Of a stretch of DNA of 64,000 nt, positions 23,059 to 31,586 are shown one piece after another; the stretch's first letter is position 1, and each line of letters opens with the position of its first letter. Below the pieces are notes generated by a model. That model searched no databases, had not been told where the DNA came from, and saw nothing but the letters and a program-made list of their open reading frames with translations. Source of the DNA: Pilosibacter fragilis (GTDB taxonomy: Bacteria; Bacillota; Clostridia; Lachnospirales; Lachnospiraceae). The DNA lies in contig NZ_JAVYJB010000004.1 in NCBI RefSeq assembly GCF_032490495.1, positions 124,001-188,000 of the forward strand. The letters are read 5' to 3'. The position numbers and the translations under genes were made by a program.

Positions 23059-24500
23059 AATTGAGTATCCGGATGAAGATATTCCTCCCGGTGATGTTTC
23101 TTCTGATCGCGTTCCCGGTTGCGGCGTGGTTCGTGTTCGGCTATGCGCTGGACGGACATATGAACTACAACGCGAAGCGTGACCTTGGGCAGATGGTGAA
23201 GACCGTGGAGGAACTGGCGGACGAATACAGCAACCTGGACGTGCCGGACGAAACTAATGCGCCGGATGCCGGGAAGAGTCTCTTGAGTGCCCTGCGGAAC
23301 GCGGCTCAGACAGAGTCCGGGGAGTCGAAAATGCTGGTCATTGGAAATAATTACCGGGTGCTGTACCCGAAAAACTATGATGACCAGCCGGAGATGACCC
23401 AGATGTACTCGGAATTTCTGACGAGAATGACCGGAAATGATCCGGCGTTCGAGAGCGGGGAGATCACGGAGGAGACCATCGGTGACACAAAATATATGCT
23501 CTATTTTCTGGATGTGGGTCAGAACCGGCCCGGTCATGTCCAGAATGTGCTCTTATACTGTCCGATCCACGATACCAGCGTGATCTTAAATGAGGTGTCG
23601 AGACTGGTGCTCATGATTATGGGAGCGATGGCGGGCGTGTCCATTGTGCTGTTCTGGTTCGTCGCGGGAAGTATTTCGACTCCGGTGAGCCGTCTCTGCG
23701 AAGCAGCCCGGGGAATCGGTGAGAAGAAGTTTAAGAAAGTCGAGACTGGGACCAACGTAAAGGAGCTCTACGAGCTGGAGAATGAGATCAACCAGATGCA
23801 GGACAATCTCTTAAAGGCAGACGAGGCGGAGCGTGTGTTTTTCCAGAACGCGTCCCATGAGCTCAGAACGCCGCTTATGTCCATCAGCGGTTATGCCCAG
23901 GGAATCCAGAGAGGCGTCTTTGAGGACGTCTCCCAGGCAGCAGGCGTGATCCTGGACGAGAGCAGCCGCCTGACGGAAGTTGTTGACGGGATCCTGACGT
24001 TGACGAGAATGGACCAGATGCGGTACCAGGTCGTGCCGGTGGAGTTGGGGATCCGGGAGTACATCGAGGACCAGATCGAGCGCCTTGAGGGACTTGCGTA
24101 TCAGAAAAAAATAAAATTGGAATTTTTGCCGGGGGATGAGCATAAAATTATCTCGGATGTGATGCTTTTAGGCCGGGCGTTCTCGAATGTGACATCAAAC
24201 TGTATCCGATACGCAAAGGAGATGGTCTGGATCTCCGTGGAGGAGAACGGGGAACAGCTAAAGATCACGATCCGGGACGACGGGCCGGGAATCCTGGAAG
24301 ACGATCTTCCTCATCTGTTCGATCGCTTTTATAAAGGGAAGAACGGAAATCACGGGCTGGGGCTTTCCATCGCAAAACGCTCCATGGAGTACATGGGAGG
24401 CGATATTGCGGCAAAAGCCTCGCCGGAAGGTGCCATATTTACGATCATACTGCCGCAGGATTGCCGCAGCTTTGCCGTAGAAGAATGGACAGAAGTGTGA
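23055..24500 (+). CDS. Sensor histidine kinase
   Basis: 481 residues from ATG 23055, overlapping the regulator stop, with GGAGGAGAGG just upstream. Transmembrane helix 1 is at about 8-30; an extracellular sensor domain at about 31-182 includes IGNNYRVLYPKNYDDQPEMT. Helix 2 is at about 183-207, followed by HAMP, then the H-box FFQNASHELRTPLMSISGYA with phospho-acceptor H268. The ATPase domain has the N-box NVTSNCIRYAKE, G1 RDDGPGI, F-box FDRFYKG and G2 HGLGLSIAKR. It phosphorylates the coupled regulator. The stimulus is not readable from sequence. Confidence 0.93.
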   Translation: MKLSIRMKIFLPVMFLLIAFPVAAWFVFGYALDGHMNYNAKRDLGQMVKTVEELADEYSNLDVPDETNAPDAGKSLLSALRNAAQTESGESKMLVIGNNYRVLYPKNYDDQPEMTQMYSEFLTRMTGNDPAFESGEITEETIGDTKYMLYFLDVGQNRPGHVQNVLLYCPIHDTSVILNEVSRLVLMIMGAMAGVSIVLFWFVAGSISTPVSRLCEAARGIGEKKFKKVETGTNVKELYELENEINQMQDNLLKADEAERVFFQNASHELRTPLMSISGYAQGIQRGVFEDVSQAAGVILDESSRLTEVVDGILTLTRMDQMRYQVVPVELGIREYIEDQIERLEGLAYQKKIKLEFLPGDEHKIISDVMLLGRAFSNVTSNCIRYAKEMVWISVEENGEQLKITIRDDGPGILEDDLPHLFDRFYKGKNGNHGLGLSIAKRSMEYMGGDIAAKASPEGAIFTIILPQDCRSFAVEEWTEV

Positions 24501-24544
24501 TAAGATGATAACAGTTCAGAGAGTGGACTTGTAAGTGTGATAAG
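24493..24544 (+). repeat. 12-bp direct repeat at the kinase 3' end
   Basis: AAGTGTGATAAG occurs at 24493-24504 (covering the kinase stop TGA) and again at 24533-24544. Between them is ATAACAGTTCAG, which resembles a MITE terminus. Possibly a small duplication or an excision scar. Confidence 0.45.
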
Positions 24545-24701
24545 CAGACATTTGCAGATATTCTTTGAATGAACGGAACATGGAAAATATCCACCTATTG
24601 AATAAAAAGTAAAATCGGGTGGGTTTCAGATGTTTTAGTATCTCGGGAGCACGAAAGTGTCAAGAGATTGATTATCAGCTTGCAATGAGGAGGACACGAA
24701 G

Positions 24702-25145
24702 ATGAAGAGGATTTTATTTTTATTCGGTCTTCTGGTATGTCTTGCGGGAATGCCGTTGACAGCTTTTGCGGATAATAAGACTGCGAAGCAGACGTATGAG
24801 ACGGCGATCTCGGACAACTGGAAAACGATGTTAAAGAACAGTATTGCACTGGATACGATCAACGCGGAGAACAACACCCACCTTTTAAACTGGCAGGATG
24901 TAAAGAACCCGTCGGACGAGGCGGTAAAGCTTGTGGAGAAGATCCGGAAGCTCCAGGCAGAGCAGGAAGAGGATCAGGAGAGCATGGACCCGTACACAAA
25001 GGCGAAGAAGACCTGTGACGAGAAGTTAAATGCGGACGGCGCGAATGCGGCGCTGGAGAATATTATCCGGATCCAGAAAGACCGTCTGAGCGATCAGAAG
25101 GAACTGCAGGCACTGTGGGCGAAGGTCGACAAACTGCTGAAGTAA
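24702..25145 (+). CDS. Small secreted protein, function unknown
   Basis: 147 residues, ATG 24702 with GAGGAGGA upstream. A clear signal peptide (MKRILFLFGLLVCLAGMPLT, cut near AFA-D, residue 23) is followed by a Lys/Glu/Asn-rich, predominantly helical mature part with no cysteine pair and no family motif I recognise (NNTHLLNWQDVKNPSDEAVK, CDEKLNADGANAALENIIRI). It follows the two-component system by 201 bp and ends with its own strong terminator. It could be a target or an accessory of that system, which is only a guess from position. Confidence 0.75.
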   Translation: MKRILFLFGLLVCLAGMPLTAFADNKTAKQTYETAISDNWKTMLKNSIALDTINAENNTHLLNWQDVKNPSDEAVKLVEKIRKLQAEQEEDQESMDPYTKAKKTCDEKLNADGANAALENIIRIQKDRLSDQKELQALWAKVDKLLK

Positions 25146-25171
25146 TTCTGGAATGATTTTTACGAAAGAGG

Positions 25172-25212
25172 AAACGGCTGTGAAGTGAAATAAAACTTCG
25201 CAGCCGTTTTTT
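25172..25212 (+). terminator. Rho-independent terminator
   Basis: AAACGGCTGTGAAGT / ACTTCGCAGCCGTTT with an 8-nt loop, then TTTTTTG. It ends the small secreted protein gene. Confidence 0.93.
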
Positions 25213-25275
25213 GTGCTGTCAGACAGCTGAAATATGCTGCCAGCAGTAAAGGCAAGCCCCCTTTTATCAGATGAT

Positions 25276-26004
25276 TCAACCCTGGAAGTCAGCTAAATCC
25301 GGAATATATTCCTTCAGGATCTCCGGATGATAGTTTGCGATCAGTTCCTCCGGAAAGTTTAACTCCTTTAAGAGGGCCTCCGCCCGTCCATGTTCCCCGA
25401 CAGCCGTCGTAAAGTGGGCATCGCTGTTCATGATAACCGGAACCTTGTATTTTGCACAGAGAGGAAGAATGATCCGGTCATTTTCGTATGCGTGGATGCG
25501 GGATCCGCCCGGGGTCAGGGATGTGTTGTTGAGCTCGATCATCCGGTGGTGCTCCTTTGCGGTCTTCACTACCGCCTCGTAGTCCAGCGGGAATTTTCCG
25601 TCATCCGGGTGTCCGAGGATCGTGACATATGGATTTTTTAATGCTGTGACGACAGCGAAGGTGTTTTCTTCCCTTGTTCCCGGCTTTAAGCAGAGGTCAT
25701 GGAGACTGGCAACGGTGTAGGATAACCGCTTTAACATCTTTTCCGACAGGTCGATGGTTCCTTTATAATCTACGATATTTAACTCACAGCCGAATAAAAG
25801 GCGGACGCCCTCCAAGACCGGCGGGATCACTTTGAAGTTACAAAACTGCATCTCCCCGCAGCTTCCGGGCATGGACGGGGCGTGTTCGGTGATGCCGAGG
25901 ATCGGCAGGTCCTTTAAAGCGGCGGCATGGACCATCTCCGTGATGGTTCCATAGGCATGTCCGCTGGCGATGGTATGGGTATGCAGGTCAGCATAATCTT
26001 TCAT
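25276..26004 (-). CDS. PHP-domain phosphoesterase, YcdX-like
   Basis: 242 residues from ATG 26004, preceded by GGAGG with 8-bp spacing; TTG 26019 would place the RBS inside the gene. Metal-binding PHP motifs appear in order: DLHTHT (residues 6-11), GITEHAP, FGCELNIVD, SLHDLC, LGHPDDGKF, and NSDAHF near residue 195. The trinuclear-metal barrel hydrolyses phosphoesters; YcdX-type enzymes are phosphatases of unassigned physiological substrate. A family-2 MITE ends only 30 bp upstream of the start codon, so the promoter must lie in or beyond the element. Confidence 0.88.
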   Translation of the reverse strand: MKDYADLHTHTIASGHAYGTITEMVHAAALKDLPILGITEHAPSMPGSCGEMQFCNFKVIPPVLEGVRLLFGCELNIVDYKGTIDLSEKMLKRLSYTVASLHDLCLKPGTREENTFAVVTALKNPYVTILGHPDDGKFPLDYEAVVKTAKEHHRMIELNNTSLTPGGSRIHAYENDRIILPLCAKYKVPVIMNSDAHFTTAVGEHGRAEALLKELNFPEELIANYHPEILKEYIPDLADFQG

Positions 26005-26033
26005 GGTGAGTGCCTCCAAAATATATACTATGC

Positions 26034-26166
26034 GTTACTGCTCACGCTTTGCGCAAACAGTAACTGATTTTGCCGATGCTTCGCATTCCAGATCGGCAAA
26101 ATCCACTACCGCCACTGTATTGTACGGAATTTTCAGCTCAGAAAACTCCTACCCGTGTACAGTAAT
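26034..26166 (-). mobile_element. MITE family 2, 133 bp, perfect 8-bp target duplication
   Basis: The element begins GTTACTG and ends CAGTAAT. It contains a left hairpin GTTACTG...CAGTAAC (26034-26064), a central stem GATTTTGCCGAT/ATCGGCAAAATC (26066-26103), and a right stem around GGAATTTTC/GAAAACTCC. Target duplications TACTATGC lie immediately outside (26026-26033 and 26167-26174). The right part, read on the minus strand, recurs at 51195-51245 and in a fragment at 37034-37064. Confidence 0.88.
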
Positions 26167-26310
26167 TACTATGCACATTTTATCATGATTTTTTTGTGAA
26201 AACTATGGCAAATATTCACAGAATATGGTTAAATAGAGAAAGGAATTACTATTCATAATTATGCCGTCCAACGGCGTAAGGGCAGATGGTGAGAAAAGGA
26301 GAGATGACAT

Positions 26311-27207
26311 ATGGAATCCATGGACGATTACAAAGAGGAGCTGGAAGCTTCCCTTAAAAAAATTAGAGTTGGCGATGTTGTGACAGGTACCGTGATCGAT
26401 GTGACAGATGACGCGGTGATCGTGGACTTGAAGGCTTACGCGGACGGCGTGATCCGCAAGGACGACCTGAGCGAAGATCCTGATTTCAACATGGCAGAGA
26501 TGATCCATCCGGGCGACGAGATCACAGCCACCGTGATGGCGACAAACGACGGCGAGGGAAATATGGTCCTCTCAAAGAAGGAAGCAAATCAGGTCCTCGC
26601 GTGGGATAAGCTGAAAAATATGATGGAAGAGCGCACCGTTGTCCCGGTAAAGATCGCAGAGATCGTAAACGCCGGCGCCGTTGCGTACCTGGAAGGAATC
26701 CGCGGATTTATTCCGGCTTCCCGCCTGAGCGACGAGTATGTGGAAGACTTAAAGGAATTCGACGGAAAGACCATCGAGGTAACCGTTATCACCGCCGACG
26801 AGGAGACACACCGCCTCGTATTATCCGGCCGCGAGGCAGCCAGAGAGAAGAAACAGGAAGAGACAAACAAAAAAATTGCAAAATGCGAAGTCGGCGCTGT
26901 CATGAAGGGTACCGTCGAGACCTTAAAGGACTACGGCGCATTTGTAGAGCTTGAGAACGGACTTACCGGTCTCCTCCATATCTCCCAGATCAGCACAAAG
27001 AGGATCAAACATCCGGGCGCTGTTCTGAAAGAGGGACAGGAAGTACGTGTAAAAATTATCTCCACCGCAAACAACAAGATCAGTCTGTCTATGAAGGAGC
27101 TGATCGAGGAGGAAGAGGAGAGAGAAGCTGAGGACACCTACGGATATAAGGAAGAAGGTCAGGCAAGCACAGGTCTTGCGGATCTCTTAAAGGGTCTGAA
27201 GCTGTAG
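26311..27207 (+). CDS. S1 RNA-binding-domain protein (short ribosomal protein S1 homologue)
   Basis: 298 residues; ATG 26311 with AAAGGAGAG upstream. Three S1 (OB-fold) domains in sequence: about 16-90 (VGDVVTGTVIDVTDDAVIVD), 107-175 (VPVKIAEIVNAGAVAYLEGI, RGFIPASRLS), and 190-262 (GAVMKGTVETLKDYGAFVEL, GLLHISQIS). The acidic C-terminal tail is EEEEEREAEDTYGYKEEGQ. Firmicute S1 homologues are shorter than the six-domain E. coli S1 and their place on the ribosome is variable. It likely binds mRNA during translation initiation or turnover. Confidence 0.9.
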   Translation: MESMDDYKEELEASLKKIRVGDVVTGTVIDVTDDAVIVDLKAYADGVIRKDDLSEDPDFNMAEMIHPGDEITATVMATNDGEGNMVLSKKEANQVLAWDKLKNMMEERTVVPVKIAEIVNAGAVAYLEGIRGFIPASRLSDEYVEDLKEFDGKTIEVTVITADEETHRLVLSGREAAREKKQEETNKKIAKCEVGAVMKGTVETLKDYGAFVELENGLTGLLHISQISTKRIKHPGAVLKEGQEVRVKIISTANNKISLSMKELIEEEEEREAEDTYGYKEEGQASTGLADLLKGLKL

Positions 27208-27275
27208 CAGAGAACGCGTGAAGACATGGTCGCATGGACGGAACGTTCCCGGCTGCAAAGAAAGGGGGCGTCAGC

Positions 27276-27995
27276 ATGACAAAAGAGTCTGGAGGCTTTG
27301 ATCAGATCGATCAGTGGAAATCAACGATGTTTTTATACAGCTCCGCGTTAAAATCCATCAACACGAAGATCGAGATTTTAAACAATGAATTTATCCAGTT
27401 GTACAATTACAATCCGATCGAGCATATCACTTCCCGCTTGAAGACACCGGAGAGTATTGTGAAAAAGCTGAAGAATGATGGATGTGAAGTCTCGATCGAC
27501 AATATGGTGGAGCACTTAAATGATATCGCGGGAATCAGGATCATCTGTTCCTTTATGTCCGACATTTATCCGATCGCGGATATGATCGCAAGACAGGCGG
27601 ATATCACGGTCCTGCATGTCAAGGACTACATTAAATACCCGAAGACGAACGGATACAAGAGCTACCATATGGTAGTGACGATCCCGGTCTATCTGTCGGA
27701 AGGAAAGCGGGACACGAAGGTCGAGATCCAGATCCGGACTATCGCCATGGACTTCTGGGCATCCTTAGAGCACAAGATCGCCTATAAATTTGAGGGAAAA
27801 GCGCCGGATTATCTGGAGCGGGAGTTGAAGTCCTGTGCCGATATGGTGGATATGCTGGACATGAAGATGTTCTCCTTAAACCAGGCGATCATGGCGGTCG
27901 AGGAGGAAGAGCGGCGTGTTGAGGAAGAAAAGCGCCGCGAGCGGGAAAAGGCAGAAAAAAGACAGGAAGAACTTGCAGGAAACGGTCCAACGTAG
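27276..27995 (+). CDS. Small alarmone synthetase (RelA/SpoT synthetase domain, RelQ-like)
   Basis: 239 residues from ATG 27276 with AAGGGGGCG upstream; the frame back to 27234 precedes the RBS. It has a RelA/SpoT synthetase domain only, with no hydrolase, TGS or ACT domain: NDIAGIRIICSFMSDIY (ATP site), DYIKYPKTNGYKSYHMVV (GTP-binding loop), VEIQIRTIAMDFWASLEHK (catalytic Glu strand). The C-terminal 45 residues are a charged helix (EEEERRVEEEKRREREKAEK) likely to mediate oligomerisation. It makes (p)ppGpp from ATP and GDP/GTP. dtd follows 109 bp downstream. Confidence 0.92.
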   Translation: MTKESGGFDQIDQWKSTMFLYSSALKSINTKIEILNNEFIQLYNYNPIEHITSRLKTPESIVKKLKNDGCEVSIDNMVEHLNDIAGIRIICSFMSDIYPIADMIARQADITVLHVKDYIKYPKTNGYKSYHMVVTIPVYLSEGKRDTKVEIQIRTIAMDFWASLEHKIAYKFEGKAPDYLERELKSCADMVDMLDMKMFSLNQAIMAVEEEERRVEEEKRREREKAEKRQEELAGNGPT

Positions 27996-28104
27996 GCCGT
28001 TTCCGCTCTTGTTAAGACAGGGAATTCCAGCAGCGAAAATATAAAATTTGTGGGCGGATCTGCCGGTACGGAAAATGGAGTGCAGGCAGAGCGCCGGAGG
28101 AAAC

Positions 28105-28560
28105 ATGAGAGTCGTATTACAGAGAGTAAAACACGCGTCGGTCCATGTGGACGGACAGGAGACGGGATCCATCGGACAGGGATTCCTGATCCTTCTCGGC
28201 GTCTCCGACACGGATGACGAGAGCATTGCGGACAAGATGGCGGACAAGATCTGCAAGCTCCGCATTTTTGAGGATGAGAACGGAAAGACGAACCGCTCAC
28301 TCCAGGATGTGGGCGGCGAGATCCTTGTTGTGAGCCAGTTTACGCTGTACGCGGACTGCAGAAAGGGCAACCGCCCGAGCTTTACTGACGCCGGAGCGCC
28401 GGATCATGCGGACCGCCTCTATGAATACTTTATGGAGCGGTGCAGGATGCATGTGGAGAAGGTGGCACATGGGGAGTTCGGGGCAGATATGAAGGTGGAC
28501 CTGTTAAACGATGGTCCATTTACACTGATGCTCGACAGTAAAGATCTGCTTACAAAGTAA
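28105..28560 (+). CDS. dtd: D-aminoacyl-tRNA deacylase
   Basis: 151 residues from ATG 28105 with CGGAGG at 28095-28100. Signature motifs of DTD: the cross-subunit SQFTLYAD (about residues 75-82), the C-terminal NDGPFTLML with Gly-cisPro-type GP, and MRVVLQRVKHASVHVDG at the N terminus. It removes D-amino acids (and Gly mischarged on tRNA-Ala) from tRNA. A dtd gene close to a RelA/SpoT-domain gene is a common Firmicute arrangement. Confidence 0.97.
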   Translation: MRVVLQRVKHASVHVDGQETGSIGQGFLILLGVSDTDDESIADKMADKICKLRIFEDENGKTNRSLQDVGGEILVVSQFTLYADCRKGNRPSFTDAGAPDHADRLYEYFMERCRMHVEKVAHGEFGADMKVDLLNDGPFTLMLDSKDLLTK

Positions 28561-28662
28561 GAGATAAGACACGACAGCTGCATGCAGGGATTTGAACATG
28601 TGTCCAGGTCGAAAATGGTTTCCATAAAACAGACTGATTCGGACCAGGCAGCGTGAGTGAGT

Positions 28663-28671
28663 TGTTATAAT
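28663..28671 (+). promoter_or_regulatory. Extended -10 promoter of the M18 aminopeptidase
   Basis: TGTTATAAT (TG-n-TATAAT), 30 bp before the start codon; no convincing -35. Confidence 0.5.
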
Positions 28672-28701
28672 TCATAAAATACACATACGGAGGTTTTTAG
28701 C

Positions 28702-30093
28702 ATGAACGGCAAAGATCTGGAAAAAGCACTTCTCTGGGAAGCTCCGCACATCGGAGAAAAAGCGCCGGAACAGATTCCGGAGGCGCAGAATTTCTGCGAG
28801 GGATACAAGACATTCTTAAATGAGGGAAAGACCGAGAGAGAATGTGTGAAAAAAGCGGTATCGCTCTTAACGAACGCCGGATACAAGGAATTTGACCCGA
28901 AGGCGTCCTACAAGCTGGGCGACAAGATCTACTGGGTAAACCGAAAGAAAGCGATCATCGCTTCCACCATCGGTACAAAGGATCTGAACGAGGGATTGCG
29001 CATGAACGGTGCCCATATCGATTCCCCGCGCCTGGACTTAAAGCCGAACCCATTATTTGAAAAGGACGAGATCGCCTACTTAAAGCCGCACTACTACGGC
29101 GGAATCCGCAAATATCAGTGGGGCACCGTGCCGTTATCCATGCACGGCGTTGTTATGAAGGCGGACGGGGAGACTGTTGAGGTCTCCATCGGCGAGAAAG
29201 AGGGCGATCCGCAGTTCTGCGTGACAGACCTTCTCCCGCACCTTGCGGCAGAGCAGAACGGAAGAAAGCTCGGCGAGGGCTTAAAGGGCGAGGAGCTGAA
29301 CATCATCATCGGCTCCATCCCGTACCATGACGAGGAGAACGAGAAGATCAAGAATCCGGCGAAGCTCCTTGCGATGAAGTTATTGAATGACCGCTACGGA
29401 ATCACGGAGAAGGATTTCACCCGTGCGGAGATCGAGATGGTTCCGGCATACAAGGCCGTTGATATCGGACTGGACCGCGGCCTCATCGGTTCCTATGGAC
29501 AGGATGACCGTGTGTGCGCGTATACAGCGTTGATGGCGGAGATTGCTGCGAAGAATCCGGAGCACACCACATTCACGATCCTTACAGATAAGGAAGAGAT
29601 CGGTTCCGTCGGAAATACGGGACTTCACTCCGACTACGTCCACCATGCGGTTGAGGATCTTGCGGAGAGCTTTGGGGCGGACACAAAGACCGTTCTGCGC
29701 CATTCCATCTGCCTCTCCTCCGATGTAAATGCGGCATATGATCCGACGTTCGCCAGTGTTTACGAGAACAGAAACTCCAGTTATGTAAACAAAGGCTGTG
29801 TGCTCACAAAGTACACAGGCGCGAGAGGAAAATCCGGCAGTAGCGACGCCAGCGCGGAGACCATGGCGAAGGTCATCGGTATCATGGAAGAGAATGGCGT
29901 TTACTGGCAGACCGGTGAGCTTGGTGCCGTTGACGCGGGCGGCGGCGGAACCATCGCCCAGTTTGTGGCGATGATGGATGTGGATGTCGTGGATCTCGGT
30001 GTTCCGATCCTTTCCATGCATGCGCCGTTTGAGCTGGCTTCGAAGCTTGATGTGTACAATACATATAAGGCGTTTTGTGCATTCTATAAATAA
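28702..30093 (+). CDS. M18-family aminopeptidase
   Basis: 463 residues, ATG 28702 after ACGGAGG. The M18 two-metal set is visible: RMNGAHIDSPRLDLKP (His and Asp, about residue 93), GQDDRVCAYTA (bridging Asp), TDKEEIGSVGNTG (catalytic and metal Glu) and a late SMHAPFEL (His). Between them is the family's dimerisation/lid domain (about 105-240). It is a cytosolic dodecameric zinc aminopeptidase acting on peptides with acidic or neutral N termini. Monocistronic, with its own promoter and terminator. Confidence 0.94.
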   Translation: MNGKDLEKALLWEAPHIGEKAPEQIPEAQNFCEGYKTFLNEGKTERECVKKAVSLLTNAGYKEFDPKASYKLGDKIYWVNRKKAIIASTIGTKDLNEGLRMNGAHIDSPRLDLKPNPLFEKDEIAYLKPHYYGGIRKYQWGTVPLSMHGVVMKADGETVEVSIGEKEGDPQFCVTDLLPHLAAEQNGRKLGEGLKGEELNIIIGSIPYHDEENEKIKNPAKLLAMKLLNDRYGITEKDFTRAEIEMVPAYKAVDIGLDRGLIGSYGQDDRVCAYTALMAEIAAKNPEHTTFTILTDKEEIGSVGNTGLHSDYVHHAVEDLAESFGADTKTVLRHSICLSSDVNAAYDPTFASVYENRNSSYVNKGCVLTKYTGARGKSGSSDASAETMAKVIGIMEENGVYWQTGELGAVDAGGGGTIAQFVAMMDVDVVDLGVPILSMHAPFELASKLDVYNTYKAFCAFYK

Positions 30094-30101
30094 GAGATAG
30101 T

Positions 30102-30149
30102 AAAAAAGCATCCTGGCGGGATCATGATCCTTACAGGATGTTTTTTGCT
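30102..30149 (+). terminator. Bidirectional-looking terminator after the aminopeptidase
   Basis: AAAAAAGCATCCTG / CAGGATGTTTTTTGC around a GGATCATGATCC inner palindrome. A run of T follows on the plus strand and the A run mirrors it on the minus strand. Confidence 0.9.
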
Positions 30150-30162
30150 TTTCTCTTAAAAT

Positions 30163-30262
30163 GATGTTGAGGTCAAAAAGTCTTTTGACCTCTCTGATAC
30201 TAAGATCCAAAATCCTCCTGCAAGCAAGCTTGCGGCGGACTTCAGACCTTTGGACACTAATA
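30163..30262. repeat. Hairpin-rich element flanked by 9-bp direct repeats
   Basis: TCTTAAAAT occurs at 30154-30162 and 30263-30271. Between them are a perfect stem GAGGTCAAAA/TTTTGACCTC (30169-30192), an imperfect inverted repeat GATACTAAGATCCAAA / TTTGGACACTAATATC, and GCAAG/CTTGC in the centre. The ends are poor inverted repeats, so a mobile origin is only possible. Confidence 0.5.
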
Positions 30263-30304
30263 TCTTAAAATTCTGTGAATACACTTTTTTTTCGCGTGGC
30301 GGTA

Positions 30305-30313
30305 TGTTAGAAT
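30305..30313 (+). promoter_or_regulatory. Extended -10 promoter of the PPIase lipoprotein
   Basis: TGTTAGAAT (TG-n-TAGAAT), about 75 bp before the start codon. Confidence 0.45.
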
Positions 30314-30388
30314 GGATATTACGCGCGGGTGATCCAGGAAATGGGCAGCGCGCGGAGAAATAGAGACAGAATGGAAGGAAACGAGAAC

Positions 30389-31576
30389 ATGAAAAAAATT
30401 ATAAAAGCAGGTATCTGTGTTGCTGCAGCTGCAATGATCATGACAGGATGCGGAAATAAGAATCAGAATGCTGAGAGCAGCTCCGCGGCTGTAGAGGAGA
30501 CAGCATCCGCGCCAACTGAGACAGAGACAAAATCCGAGGAAGAACTTCACGACGAGGAGAGCGTCACTCTCGGAGATTACAAGAACCTGACCTTCTCCGC
30601 AAAGGAAGAGGAAGTTACTGACGCCAAGATCGAGACAAGATTAAAAGAACTCTGCGCGGAGTACCCGGTAACCATCGAGGGACGCCCGGCCCAGGAAGGT
30701 GACACCGCAAATATCGACTATTCCGGCACAAAGGATGGCGAGGCATTTGCAGGCGGAACCGCAGAGGGCTATGACCTGAAGCTTGGCAGCGGCACATTTA
30801 TCGACGGCTTTGAGGACGGCGTCATCGGCATGAATGTCGGCGATGAGAAAGACTTAAACTTAAAATTCCCGGACAACTACAGCAGCGCTGACCTCGCAGG
30901 CCAGGAAGTCGTCTTCCATGTAAAATTAAACCAGTTAAAATCTGAGGCCGACAGCAAGGTGGATGATGATCTCGCAAAACGTTACTACAACGATGATACA
31001 GCGACTCTTGACCAGTTAAAAGAGGAAGTACGTGCGGAGCTTCAGGCAGAGGCTGACAGCCAGTTCTTCAACGCGGCAGGAAGTGAGCTCTTAAACGAGG
31101 TCATCAACAACTCCGAGGTTACAGCTGACCCGGATGCCGTTGATGATATGTTCAACCAGTTAAAGAGCACATATTCCAGCTATGCAAGCAGCTATGGACT
31201 TGAGTTCGATCAGTTCCTCAGCATGTTCCTGGGAACGGACGAGGACGGACTCCGCGACACAGCAGAGAACCTTGTAAAACAGCAGATCATTTTAAACGCG
31301 ATCCAGGCAGAGGAGAACCTTTCTGCGACAGATGAACAGAAAGATAAGCTCGCTGTTATGAACTACTTCAAGAACGCGGCGCAGATGATCACGACCTACG
31401 GCGAGGATTCCGCAAAGCAGATTTTCGACATGGGCGCTGTTTACTACTACCTGATCGACAACTCCACATATGTAGAGGCACCGGAGACAGAAGCCGAGAC
31501 AACAGAGGCTGAGAATATTCTTGAAGAGAAAGAGACTGCTGCCGAGGAGAGCGAGAGCAGTTCCGCAGCAAACTAA
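30389..31576 (+). CDS. Lipoprotein with FKBP-type PPIase domain, trigger-factor-like
   Basis: 395 residues from ATG 30389 (GGAAGGAAACGAG upstream). The lipobox MTGC gives lipidated C21 after a hydrophobic signal. A Ser/Glu/Thr linker follows (about 25-60). The FKBP domain at about 85-195 has GDTANIDYSGTKDGEAFAGG, LGSGTFIDGFEDGVIGMNVG and FPDNYSSADLAGQEVVFHVK, as in trigger factor. A trigger-factor C-terminal-like helical region runs to about 360 (LKEEVRAELQAEADSQFF). An acidic Ser/Glu tail closes the protein. The ribosome-binding N domain of trigger factor is absent. It presumably acts as a membrane-anchored extracellular foldase, in a role analogous to PrsA. Confidence 0.88.
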   Translation: MKKIIKAGICVAAAAMIMTGCGNKNQNAESSSAAVEETASAPTETETKSEEELHDEESVTLGDYKNLTFSAKEEEVTDAKIETRLKELCAEYPVTIEGRPAQEGDTANIDYSGTKDGEAFAGGTAEGYDLKLGSGTFIDGFEDGVIGMNVGDEKDLNLKFPDNYSSADLAGQEVVFHVKLNQLKSEADSKVDDDLAKRYYNDDTATLDQLKEEVRAELQAEADSQFFNAAGSELLNEVINNSEVTADPDAVDDMFNQLKSTYSSYASSYGLEFDQFLSMFLGTDEDGLRDTAENLVKQQIILNAIQAEENLSATDEQKDKLAVMNYFKNAAQMITTYGEDSAKQIFDMGAVYYYLIDNSTYVEAPETEAETTEAENILEEKETAAEESESSSAAN

Positions 31577-31586
31577 TACGGAGATC

